The notes under the pieces: model-generated
Database searches by the model: none
What the model saw: only the letters and a program-made list of their open reading frames with translations
Told to the model about the DNA's origin: nothing
In this document: positions 50,131 through 62,053 of the stretch, piece after piece
Numbering within the stretch: the stretch's first letter is position 1
Layout: every line of letters starts with the position of its first letter
Position numbers and translations under genes: made by a program
Origin: Rusavskia elegans
Taxonomy: Eukaryota > Ascomycota > Lecanoromycetes > Teloschistales > Teloschistaceae
Direction: 5' to 3'
Assembly: GCA_011316305.1 (NCBI GenBank)
Contig: SAUG01000034.1
Coordinates: 248,001-312,000 of the forward strand
Length of the DNA: 64,000 nucleotides

Positions 50131-51057
50131 TAGACTGGCCGTCGGATCGGATTTCGAACCCGGGTTCGTATCCCGGATTTAAACCGAATCGGTTCCGACT
50201 TTTTTAGATATTAAACCGATTCGATTCCGGATTAAACCCGAGTTTCTAGATATAACCCGCTAATACTACTAAAATCTAATATAAAAATATAATTCTAGTA
50301 TAAAAATAATATCTATTTATTAAAAATAAATTTAATAAAAGGAAATATATTATCTATAAATATTATCTATAGATAAAAATATTTAATTAACTATTTATTA
50401 AATTAAATTATAGTATTATACTATATTAAATATATTAATATATTATATATAGAAAATTTAACAGATCGAATTAAATTTCTATTAATTTCTATTTTATAAT
50501 CTAACCCGATTTTCGGTTCTAGACTGGCTGTCGGATCGGATTTCGAACCCGGGTTAACTAACTCGACCCGACCCGAATCGGATTAGGAAATTCTATAGTT
50601 CGATCCGATTCGACTAATCCGTTAAATCTATATAACTTATATAATTCTAGTATAAAAGTTATACGAATTATTTAAAAAAAATTAAATTAATTAACTACGC
50701 TAGCTAAAAAGATTCTAGTAAAATTAAATATATTAGTTTAATATATTATCTATAATAAAAATAAAAATATAATATATATATAGATTTATTATATATATAA
50801 AAGATTTAGCGGGTACCCGGGTTTAATTCGGATTTAATCCGAACCCGACCGTTTAACGGGTTAAATCGGTTCGACCCGCTAAAATCGGGTCGAGTTTTCG
50901 ACAGTTCGACGGAAATCCGACCCGAAATAGCCAGACTATTCGGTTCTAATTTTAGGAACCGATCTATACCGTTTAATAGGTCGGATTAAACCGATTTATT
51001 AAAATTTATCAGATTTCCGAAATACTAACGGAAATCTATACCGAAGTAGCCAGTCTA
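50131..51057 (+). mobile_element. hAT-type MITE, outer copy of a nested pair
   Basis: Starts TAGACTGGCCGTCGGATCGG and ends GTAGCCAGTCTA. Flanking octamers are AATATAAA (50123-50130) and GATATAAA (51058-51065), one G/A apart. It matches the ~500-bp subtype but is split by the inner MITE at 50520-50938. Removing that and one duplication leaves about 500 bp. No coding. Confidence 0.9.
50520..50938 (+). mobile_element. hAT-type MITE inserted in another MITE, perfect 8-bp duplication
   Basis: 419 bp, starting TAGACTGGC and ending GCCAGACTA. Both flanks are TTCGGTTC (50512-50519 and 50939-50946), an exact duplication of outer-MITE sequence. It belongs to the short subtype (interior with the GACCGTTTAACGGGTT block). 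This is the cleanest evidence in the window for an 8-bp target duplication by this family. Confidence 0.95.
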
Positions 51058-51065
51058 GATATAAA

Positions 51066-51316
51066 ATAGGTAATCCGTTTTAATATCGATTAACTAATAG
51101 ATTCAATTTATATATTATAGGTCCAAAAGTATATTTTGGTATATACAATATCGATTACCGCTGTATATACGAAAATTAATAACGTGTAAAATCTAAATTC
51201 CGTTTAAGAAACTGCGTAGTAGATAGATACGAGAAATAATTTTATTCGATAGTAAAATTAATTAATAAACGGGAAACTTCTTTCGGATAGAATTTTTATT
51301 TTATTAGAATTCCTAA
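51066..51316. repeat. AT-rich spacer
   Basis: About 250 bp, moderately RIP-mutated, nothing recognised. Confidence 0.5.
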
Positions 51317-52599
51317 TAGATTGACCGTCGGGTCGAATTTCGAACTCGGATTAGCCAATCCGATCCGAAAAAACGCCAAACTCTAGTAAAAAAGTATAAA
51401 ACTAGTATAACTTCTATACGAATTTACTGAAAAAATTCTATTTAATTAACTATATTAATTAAAGAGATTTTGATTCGAAAAAATATATTATCTAGATATA
51501 TTATTTCTATTTTTTCTAGAAAGTTTTTATTTAAAACTATATTGAATTTTGATATATATATATATATATATATATATTTTTATTAACGTTATATACGGCA
51601 ACGATTATTATATTTATATATAAAGAAATTTTTATTGCTAAAAATATATTCGTTAGACAAAAAAGATTTACAGCGGAGTTAATTACTTCTATTTAACTAT
51701 TTCCTTCTTTTTTCGCGATTACGAATCTTTTACTATTTTTTTTTCGATATTATATATAATTATTAGATTCTAATATTTCCGCTATATCTATCAACTATAC
51801 TGCGAAATGGATATTTATATCTATTACCTCGGCTATATTTATTATATAATCTATTTCTAAACGTTTTACTAAATTATTGAAATATTTTTTAATTTATTTA
51901 GCTTTAAAAAGGTTACTAGATAATATACTAGCTACTATAGCTAGAAGCTTTACCCGATTTAATTAAATTAAAAGAAAGTAAAAAGATCGGATAGTATATT
52001 TTAAAAGCGGTAAAAAAAAATCTAAATCGAAATCGAAATAGATTACTTTAGTTATAATAAAATAGACGACGACCGTATAGATAGATATAGTTATTATAGA
52101 TAAAAATACTACTATCTGGTTTAGATTATAGCTATAGCGATTACGGAAATATATATATACGGAAAAGCTTTTTATAAATTATAGTATTTATAAAGAGCTT
52201 ATATTACTAGTAAAAAAAGAGAAAAAAAAGCGATAACTACGAGATATATTTATCTATAAAGAATTTTACGTTTAATTATCGATAGAAAAACACATTATAT
52301 TACTAACTAAATTTAAATTAAAATTCAATAGAACTATTATTTATATTAACTAAACTGGAATATATATTCTACTACTATATATTTAATACTGGTATACTAA
52401 CGTTTGATTTATTTACCGAACCATTGGTTTACCGGGTATCAAAACCAAGACAAATTAATTAAATATTACTTCTATTAAATAGAAATTAAATAAATATATA
52501 AAATATATAATATAATTAGATCTGGTCCGGATCGGGTTACTAAAATCGGGTCGGATATCCGACAATTCGACGGAAATTCGATCCGAATCGACCAGTCTA
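51317..52599 (+). mobile_element. hAT-type MITE hosting a family C insertion
   Basis: Starts TAGATTGACCGTCGG and ends CGACCAGTCTA. Flanks are ATTCCTAA (51309-51316) and ATTTCTAT (52600-52607), six of eight alike. The two MITE parts (51317-~51554 and ~52466-52599) are separated by a full family C element. Short subtype by its GACGGAAATTCG end. Confidence 0.8.
51555..52465 (+). mobile_element. Family C element nested in a MITE
   Basis: About 0.9 kb, colinear with 22205-23135. Shared blocks are GTTATATACGGCAACGATT near the left end, the CTAGCTACTATAGCTAGAAGC block in the middle, and CTGGTATACTAACGTTTG to CCGAACCATTGGTTTACCGG at the right. It lacks the CCCCTGGGGGG start of the other copy; a (TA)n run of ~25 bp lies at its left end. 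More heavily mutated than the copy in Copia1a. No open frame. Confidence 0.75.
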
Positions 52600-52607
52600 A
52601 TTTCTAT

Positions 52608-53602
52608 CTACTAGCGCGTTTAATATTCGAAAAGTTCAATAGTCGTTTTATAATATAGTAAAATCTTCCGGCTTTATAGTTATATTTCTCTATATTAAAA
52701 TTCGTTCCGAATTTTTAAATTATATTTATAGTTTCAATTCGTTTAATATAAACTAGAAACGATATAGAAACGGATTGTTTATCTTTATATTTCTAGAATT
52801 AAATGGTTATTTTAAATATTTTATAAACTTTAAAGCCGAATTATATAGATACGGAAAACTATTTTTATATATATATATATATATATTCTTTTTAAATTTC
52901 CAAATCATATACAAACAACCGCGTGTTCTATAAATAAATTTTTTCAATATTTATTTCTATTTTCAATCTTTATCTTTTTTTTATCGAATTTTTTTAATAT
53001 AAATTGTATATACGGCTTTTATTTATATTATATATAGTTTTTCTATAGAGTTTCCAATTTATTTTCATTTTATTTATATTTTATTTCCGCGTTTTTTATT
53101 TCTAATATATAATTTAGAAAACGTATATCTAGTGGCCGTTTCTATCAATTCAATATTCGTTGTATAACCGCTGTACAACTACTGTACAGCCATTATATAA
53201 CCTTTGCCAACTGGTTATATAACGTTTATACAACGGTTACTGACGGTTACGTAACGGTTATATATTTATTACGCGACGGTATTTAAAATTTGTAATAGTT
53301 ATAGATTATTTAACGGTTATATAATCGTTATAGACCGTAAAATATAGATTATACGCTTTCTAATAGAATTATCATTATTTAAATATTTAGATTCTAGTTT
53401 ACTATAGAGGATTTAGATTTTAAAAATTCTAAATATTTAACGACATTAGTTATTCTATATTATAACTGCTCTACTACTATTTATCGTAAATATTTAAAAA
53501 TTTTAGAACTATATTATATTACTATAATCTCTTCCTCTCGATATATAAATATCTATAATCTTTATAGTTATTAAAATACTATTTTAATATTTTACTATCC
53601 CG
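52608..53602. repeat. AT-rich DNA with a cluster of GTTATATAAC-like words
   Basis: About 1 kb between the MITE and the second Copia1. From about 53,150 to 53,340 words such as GGTTATATAACG, ACGGTTAC and CAACGGTTAC recur irregularly, with two CTGTACA words near 53,170-53,190. TG and CA are partly retained in this patch. No gene recognised. Confidence 0.55.
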
Positions 53603-53607
53603 AATTC

Positions 53608-53783
53608 TATTGAAATTATATATATAGAACATCAAGCTTGATTTACTAAAGTAGGCTTTCGTTTGAACTAAATATATAAAAAGGAAATGGCAGGGTCTAA
53701 ACGCCTAAATCTACTAGGCCTAATCGATACTAGCGTTTTTAGCGTTTTAATATAGCTATTATACGTAATATATACTTCTAATA
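53608..53783 (-). repeat. Copia1b 3' LTR
   Basis: 176 bp, homologous to 19285-19460 and 61873-62048. It retains CATCAAGCTTGATT and GGCAGGG, and is more mutated than the Copia1a LTR at AGCGCC/GGCGCT (here TAGCGTTTTTAGCG). Confidence 0.88.
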
Positions 53784-56700
53784 CTTCTATACGAATATAT
53801 ACTATATATATACCGAAGGTAAAAATTAAATACTCGCTATATACTCGCTAAAAAATCTATAGACAAAAGAGTTAATATATAATAAAAATAAAATAGATAA
53901 AGTTTAAAGAATTTCTATAGTAGATAGATATATATATATATTATAAAAATTGAAATTTAAATAAAAAAAATTAGAATTTCTATCGTTTTTTAAATATTTT
54001 AAACCTTTTATAATAATAGTATACTTAGTAGAATACTAGTATAGATATTAGTTTTTAATATAAATTTAATTAAAGTATTTAAAACGGATATCGTCCGATT
54101 AGAAAAGCGTATCTAGAGCTTCGGTAATTAAAAGTATCTATCTAGTAGTAAATTATTTATATTATCGGTTTTTATTAATACTGCCGAAATATTAAAAGGT
54201 ATAGATATTATATTTCTTTTTAATTTATTAAAAGAATATATACTAAACGCCTATTAGAATATGATAAACCTTTCTAGATATATTAAAGATTATATCGCTT
54301 AGATAATTCTAGATATAGAGATATTTACTATAGCTTTAAAAATTAATATAAGTTTTCGGATTATTAATAATTACGACGCTTTAATAGTAGAATCCTATAG
54401 TAAATTTAGCAGTATAGTTAGATAGTAAAGACTCCGATATATATTTATATATTATAACTATCTAGCTATAAATAGCTAAAGATATCGTAGTTCTAAAAGC
54501 TATCGATATTATTTTTTATCTAATAGCGTTTAGATACGAGATTTAGATAGAATAGTACCCGAAAGTAGAAATAGAATAGATTTTTATTATTATAGTTTAT
54601 ATAGGCGATATAAATTCGAAAGTTATTAAATAGTTTATTAAATACTTCGATATATATATATAGGTCGAGCTTTCTAGAAATACGGATAGTAAAATTAAAT
54701 TTTCGAAGGTTATCTATATCTATAACGGCTATAAATCGTTTTAAATAGAAGCGTAGAATATAGAAAATCGAATAATATAATTTATATACTAGATAGTATA
54801 AAATTAGTAAACTTATACTCGAAGATAAAATAGTAGTAGGTAATAGGTAAAAATTAATAGCGGGCGGCAAGCGGCTAGGATACTAACGAGTTTATATCTA
54901 TACGCTAGTTTCGAAAAGCTTTATATAAAGCCCCAATAGTTAACTAGATAGTTAAAATATATTTTACCGATATTAAAACTAGTTAATATACTAAATCTAA
55001 TATAGGATTTAGTAGAATATAGATTTAAGATATCCTTTTAACGTTTTACTACTAAGTTAGAAAGATACATCCGGGTATAAATAACTATATATAGATTTCG
55101 ATCGAATATACTATCGGAAAATATATAAAAGATAAAGCGATTTAAAAACGATATAGATATTATAGAAATAGATCTATAGAATCTAGAATTATTTAAAAAT
55201 TTAACTAACCTTTTTAATATATATATTATATTTACTGAAAATGATATTTATAGATATATAGTAATCGCTAGTATCCCGGAATTAATTATATTTCGGAAAA
55301 GATTATTATTAAAAGAATTTTTATAATTTAAACAGATTATTACTATTATTATTTAAAGTTTAGAATATTTTTAGATCTTTAAATCTAAGCGCTATACGGA
55401 AAACTTTAATTTTTCTTTTATCTAGAATATTAATAAATCTATTAACTACTATTTATTCCGTTAAAATATATTAAAAATCACTATTTTTATTAATAACTTT
55501 TTTCTATAGGAATTTATTATAGATATTAATATATTTAGTACGACTATAGAATTAAAGGTTTTTAGCGAAAGTAATAGCGCCCTAATTATTACTATAGAAA
55601 ATTATTATATCTAGGATAGCGTTTAGATCAATATATTAATTAATAACTAATTGAAGATATAATTTAGCTAAATAGCCTCTTTAGTAGCTTTAGTCTCGCT
55701 ATTTAATTCTACTTTAACAGTCGATATATTATATAGCTATAGTAGCTTGCCGTTTAGATAATTAGCTAATAGCGCCGGATCTAATATCGAAGATATATCT
55801 AGAAATAAAACGACGGGTTTTATAGTTATTTATCTAATCGGCGTTAATATATTCCCGAAACTTCTATAGATCGCTTTTATAGATAAAAGTAAAATAAGCC
55901 GTTTTATATTAATATTTAAAAATTCTAATAATAGCGTTTTAGTAGTAGTTTATAGAATTAGACGAATATCGACTAGTAATAGAAATAGTAAAAGTAATAT
56001 CGGAACGGGTTCTAAATATAATATATATTAAAGAGCCGATAGCGTTTTAATATTTATATTTTATCGGTAAAAGGTAATCCTAGTCGGCGGGAATAGTTTC
56101 TAAATAAAGGCCGAAATCTATAGAAATAGAAATATTATTTTTATAAATAGGGAAGCTATAATTTTTTAGAATCTATTTATTATAGATAATTTAGTTTATT
56201 TAAATAATATAGAATTCCCGGTTCCTAATAATCTTTATACTAAAATAGAAGTAAACGGGACCTAAATCTAATATTTTAAAACGTTCGTTTAAATATATTT
56301 TAATACTAATAAGGTCCTGAAAACTAGCGCTATATAGAGAGTTATATTTATAAATACCGATAATAATTATACTATTATAAAAAATACTATAATCGGATTC
56401 TAAAGATTTAAAGCTAATAGTAGTAAAGAATTTAGCGAGGTAGTAATACTAGACCCGAAGCGATTATTTATAACTATAGAGAATTTTCCGGAATTTATAT
56501 ATTATATTAGAATCGCCGAAACTAGTAGAATATTATATATAGATAATTTTATCTATATAACTATAGAGAAAAGCGGTTTTAATATCTATTTAATTAAGTT
56601 CTAGACTATAGGCGGTAGTTCTAACGAAGATAGTTTTATACGATATTAGTTTAATAATAAAAACAAAAGTTTTATTAAAATCGATACCGGCTTTCTATTT

Positions 56701-58978
56701 AAAACTATAAATAATCTAGCAAGCTTTAAAGCGCGTAATTTTACTATCGGCGTCCCTTTTAATTTTATATAACTATTTACTTTCTAGAAGATATTTTATA
56801 GAAGATATTAATACTTTAGTATATAGTATTTAAATATCGTTTAATTTTAATAATTCTAGTTCTTTTTCTATAGCTTTATACTATTTATCGGCGTAAGGTA
56901 ATTCCATAGCTTTTTTATATAAATAGAGTTCGGAAGGATCTAATACCGTATTTTTTTTATAATATTAAATAAATATATAGACGTTTATAATTAGATCTAG
57001 TAAAAAGTAATTATAATAATCTAGTATCCGAAATGTAGAATAATTATATAGTATTTTAATAAAGGATTAGATAGTATAATCTGTTTATAAACGAGATATA
57101 ATAGTTTAAAAATAGGGCGATAATATATTAGAATCGGAATCTAAATCCGAATTATTAACTTCGGTAATATAGAAATTATTAGGCAAGTTAGCCGGTAATA
57201 GAATTTAACTATAGATAAAAGATATTCGGTAAAGTACTAGAATTTAGTAAAAGAAAGCTAATAGTTTAAATATTAATAGAAAGTTACTAGATTGTAATTA
57301 TATTCTTTTAGAATTAGATCCTCTATTAGTATATTACTAATTCTATAAAGATTACTATTTATATTTAGATTTTTTTAACTCCTATAGATCTAATAAATCT
57401 AGATTTTAATCTATTTCTTTAAATACTATAGAAGAAACGCGGATATTTTTATTTTAAAAATTTAATAGCTGATAGAAAGTATCGTTAAAATAACTAGTTA
57501 AAATATATTTATAGCTTTAATTATAGAATTCTTTGAATTTTTTTACTATATATTATAGAATCTAAAATACGGAATCGGTTTATATCTAAAAATTTACTAT
57601 ATTCTTTTTTATATAATATTATATCTAATTTACTACTCGATAATGGAAAATATAAAAAAATAGTAGCTTTAATAAATAACGGCTAATATTTTTTACTAAA
57701 GCCGCTATAAACTAATTTAAAAAAGGCTTTTTATATTAATATTTATCCGAAATACTTATAAGTACTATTCTATTATAGATTATTAGATATAAAAGGCTTT
57801 TACTAGATATTTTTATTAGAAAAACTTTTAGATATAATATAGTTTCTAAATTCGTCATTACTACGAAAATATTTAATAATAAAGACGTTATTTTTATAAT
57901 AGGCGTAGAAGTAATTCTAATATTTAAAGATTTCGGAGCTATTTTTTATTTTAGTTATATAAATATCGTATTTCTAGATATTATTATCTAGAAAGGTAAA
58001 GATATATTAGTTCCTATTTCATACTACTAGAACTTTACCCTTTTAATTAGGTTCTATATAGTTAGTATAAATAAAGTTCATAGAATTATTACTAGAGTAG
58101 ATATAGTTCCCGTAAAGTTATTTGTATTATTTATCTAAAATATATACTTCGTAGAAATTAGATTAAAATTTAGAGACTTTAAATAAATTAGTTTCTATAG
58201 ATATATTCGCTAGTTTATATAAATTCTAGTTATTTAGGTATTTAAACCGGGTTTATTTAATACTTTTTACTTCTACTAATATTCTAGCGAAAGCTTTTAA
58301 AACTATATTAGATATTAATAAAGATAAAAACGAAGATAGAAAAAAAATAAAAAAAAAATTTTTATAAGGCTGCGCTATATAGTATTAATATTGATTAAAA
58401 ATAGACTTTTTTATATATAAATAGTTAACGTTCAATCTGGAATACTAAAACTAAAGCTAAAACTATAATCTTTAATAATTATTTTAATATCTATTTTCTA
58501 AATTTTTAATATTAATAGAAGGCCAATACCGGACCCGGAGGTATAAAAGATATAATAGAATTCTATAGGGCGGTATCTATTATTAATAAAAAAGTTAAAT
58601 CTAATAGTACTTTTAATAATCGGTCGGGGGCTAACGGCACTACTAATATTAGTTATAGGCTCGTTTTAAATAGATTTTATATTAGATTCGACGAAGAGAT
58701 ACCGCTAGAATAAAGTATAATAGTTATAGATATAGTCGAATATCTAACTGTTAGTAAAGTCTTGTTTATTTAATAAAGCTAATTAAACTATAGAAACGAA
58801 AGTTATAAAACTAAAATTAATAGAAACCGGTACTAATACGATAAAATTTAATAATTTTTTAGATTCGATAGATTTATTTTTAGATTCATTATTTTTAGAT
58901 TTATTATTTTTAGATTTATTATTTTTATTATTTTTACTATTTCTACTATCTTTCCTTTTATTATTTTTTTATTACTAC

Positions 58979-59781
58979 TTTAGGCGGCGCTGCTAGTTTC
59001 TAGATGGCCTATTGACACGCTGATTAAATTATATTAGTAAAAATATCACGTAATCAAAAATATCGAGTATATATAATACGAATATACCGTAATTAATTAT
59101 ATCTATTTAAAAAAATGTACTGTTTTTCGAAAACAGGCTGTTAGTATTATATTTTAAATTACCGTAAATTATAAAAATCGATCTATCGGCTTATAGACCG
59201 ACCTCTCGAAATCTAAATCCGATAGGTCGATTTATTTTATCTAGGCTATTTAAATCGCTAATTTAGTTTAAAAAAAAATTGAAAACCGAGAGATTCGAAC
59301 CCTAAATCTACCGAATTAATCTAATCGGGACTAGTTTCTAAAAAGATAGAATATTATATACTATTTTACCTTCCAGACTAAAGAGACTTATATATTTATA
59401 TTCTAATAAACTAACTATATACCTGAATTTTAAAAAGTTTTAAATATTAATATAATATCGTTTTAATATTAAATTAATATTGGATAGATCTTAGGTTTTT
59501 TTAAACGAGCTATTAACTCTTAATTAACTAGAAGTTAAAATAAACTAACTGTTATAATTGAATTTAAAGTTTTAATAAATTGACTGTTAATTATATATTT
59601 TTAAAAACAGCTAATAATATAAAATTAGCCGTTTTTATAAACGTTTTATTATTTAGAATTTAATATTTATTAGCAGTTTTAATAAACTGAACTGTTAAAA
59701 GGCTGTTAATTCTATATACTATATAATATTGAGTTAACAAATAATTAACAGGCCATCTAGAAACTAGCAGCGCCGTCTAAA
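58979..59781. mobile_element. 803-bp terminal-inverted-repeat element inserted in Copia1b
   Basis: Left end 58979-59010 and right end 59750-59781 are inverted repeats of 32 bp with one mismatch, containing GGCGCTGCTAGTTTCTAG. Copia1a lacks the insertion at the matching place (~25,630). The flanks (TTTA.../...TAAA) are compatible with a TA duplication, as made by Tc1/mariner-type elements, but this is not proven. The interior is non-coding, with repeated CTGTTAA words in its right half and a minus-strand GGGTTCGAATCTCTCGG near 59,300 resembling a B box. Confidence 0.85.
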
Positions 59782-59786
59782 ATATT

Positions 59787-59816
59787 ATCGTTTTAGCGTT
59801 TATCGTTTTAGCGTTT
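59787..59816. repeat. 15-bp tandem duplication beside the TIR element
   Basis: ATCGTTTTAGCGTTT occurs twice in tandem directly to the right of the TIR element. Copia1a has a single related copy, so the duplication is specific to Copia1b. Confidence 0.75.
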
Positions 59817-61872
59817 ATTACTACTATATTTCTATTTTTTTACTATTAAAGTTTTCTTTAATTTAGAATATAGACTATAATAGATATCTTTTATATAGCC
59901 GTTTTAGTTATAGTAGAAATAGTAGTCGATTTTAATAACTCGCTTATTCGGGTTATTTATAGATAGGAAGGTTTTAGTTCTAGTAGTAATAGACTCGCTA
60001 TTATTATATTAGCGATATTTCTAGCTAATAGTAGTTCTAATAACTTCGTCTAGAATAAATATCTTTTATTTTCGCTTATTTTTATTACTATCGATAATAT
60101 TACTTTAGGTAAACGAGGTCTAGAAGTAGCTAAAAGCGGCTCTAAAGTCCCGAAAGAATTTTAAAATAAAAAGGCTCTTTAATATAATAACGCCTATAGT
60201 AAAAATTTCGTTAATAAATTTATAAAATTTAGCTATATAAATTTCTATATTCTCGAAAAAACTATTATAATAGAGGATATCTTGCTAGACGTTAAATTCT
60301 ATAAATTTATCGGTACTATAGATTCTATAATATATCTAAATCTATCTAGTATCTTTCTAGAATCTAATATAATTTTTTTAATAAAATTTTTAGTATTAAT
60401 ACTATAGATTATTTTATTTACTATATAGATATATTCTATTCGTTTTTCCTTATAGTTAAAAGAAGCCGGAAGTAAAGGACCTTTAGTAAAGGCTCGGAGG
60501 TTATTAAAAACGAAGTAGATTATAATAGCTTTCTTCTAATTTTTATAATCCGAACAGGTTTCGAACTTCGGAATTATATTAATAAAGTAGCTAGAACCTT
60601 CTAGTTTAATGTTATCTATAGTAAATATTATAGAGGTAGATATATTATTTAATTTAGTACTAGTCTATAATTTCCCGCAAGGAATAGTATTATAGAGAAA
60701 AAAATCTAAAGAAAGATCTAGAAGCGAGTACCTAGGAAACGTAATAATTTTAAAGCCGAATAAATTACTCGGATTTAGAGATATTAGAAGGGGACTAAAA
60801 GTAATAAAAAGATCCGGATTATTTTTAAATATAATAGAAAGAAATTTTAATAGATAATAATTTAAATCTAGATATAAATAGTTTTAAATAGTAAAATCGA
60901 TTTACTATTAGTTATATAGAAGCCTATAGTTTTTAATAGAAATATAGAAATTATAGATAGTTTAATTTACCCGGAGATTATTAGATAATCTTTTAAAAAA
61001 ATATTATTTAAATTTTTTAAAATTATATAAATTAGATTAAAGCTTTAATAATAATAATATAGAGGTAGATATAAAGTTTAGAATAAGTTAAATAAAGTTT
61101 TAAAAGTCAAAATAATATAATAATAGTCTTTAGTAATAAATAGAAAGCTTCGAGTTTTTATACTATTTAGAACTAGATAATATAACTAGTAAATCCGAAA
61201 GCTAAACTCGATAGCTCTAGTTTTAAAAGCGAAGTAGTTAGTTTAGAAATTATAGAGGCTCGTTTAGACTATTAGAAGATTAAAAAAGATATAATAGCTA
61301 GAAATATAATCTACTAACGTTCTATTTTATAGAGATTCCAGTTTATACTAAATTAGTTAAATAGTCGCTTTCTATATTTATTTATAATAGCTAGTATAAA
61401 TCTAACTATCTAGATCATTATAGAATATACGCTAATAATTAACGTTAGCTAGACGGTAGAATATAAAACTAATAATTATAAAAATCTAATTTTAAAAATC
61501 TAACCATCGTACCTAATATAATATTTCTATAGTAATATATCAATATATAGTAGATTAGCGACTTAATAGTTCTATCCGAAAGTAAAAAGGTTAGTAGTTT
61601 AAAACGGCTAGAAAAGATTATAAAGTAAAATAAAAAGAATCTATTTAGCTATTTATAATTTCGATAGTTACTAGAAAATTTATAGATAGTAATATAACTA
61701 TAGATTTCGTTATTCGCCGTATTAGATACTTTATACGATATAATAATATTTATCGGATCTATTAAAGGATAGATAGATAGAAAGATTTAATAAAAATATA
61801 AAATAATTAAATATAAAAATATAATACTCGCGAATAATAATAATAACTATTATAAACTAACTCGACTATAGT

Positions 61873-62048
61873 TTTTAAATTTATATATATAGAATATTAA
61901 GTTTAATTTACTAAAATAGACTTTCGTCTAAACTAAATATATAAAAAGGAAATAGTAGAATTTTAACGCCTAGATCCACTAGGTCTAATCGGTACTAGCG
62001 CCCTTGGCGCTTTAATATAACTGTTATATTTAACACGTACTTCCAACA
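61873..62048 (-). repeat. Copia1b 5' LTR
   Basis: 176 bp, ends TTCCAACA with the CA terminus preserved. It retains the AGCGCC-CTT-GGCGCT hairpin. The primer-binding site adjoining it is no longer recognisable. Confidence 0.88.
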
Positions 62049-62053
62049 AACTC

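Larger units (their letters stand above)
55360..60480 (-). pseudogene. Copia1b gag-pol, RIP-inactivated
   Basis: Colinear on the minus strand with the gag, integrase, reverse transcriptase and RNase H parts of Copia1a. Useful landmarks are the reverse transcriptase start near 56,900, the uninterrupted junction near 56,480 where Copia1a has family C, and the uninterrupted gag near 60,470 where Copia1a has Copia2. TAA/TAG stops are frequent. The frame is also broken by the TIR element at 58979-59781, which sits in the low-complexity gag tail region. Confidence 0.85.
53608..62048 (-). mobile_element. Ty1/Copia LTR retrotransposon, copy 2 (Copia1b)
   Basis: 8441 bp with 176-bp LTRs at 53608-53783 and 61873-62048, flanked by AATTC (53603-53607) and AACTC (62049-62053), a 5-bp duplication with one C/T difference. 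It is the same element as Copia1a without the Copia2 and family C insertions; subtracting the 803-bp TIR element gives ~7.64 kb. Minus-strand order is gag (~60,780-59,800), integrase, reverse transcriptase (~57,000-56,300), RNase H (~56,000-55,400), 3' segment. It is more heavily RIP-mutated than Copia1a; the YVDD region near 56,345 is destroyed. A 116-codon minus-strand open frame at 54520-54870 is in the 3' segment, outside pol, and is probably chance. Confidence 0.92.

Noticed and set aside
54520..54870. 116-codon minus-strand open frame
   Set aside because: It lies in the 3' segment of Copia1b after RNase H. The corresponding Copia1a frame is broken and the opposite strand gives a more protein-like frame. 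AT-rich Ile/Tyr/Phe composition suggests chance.
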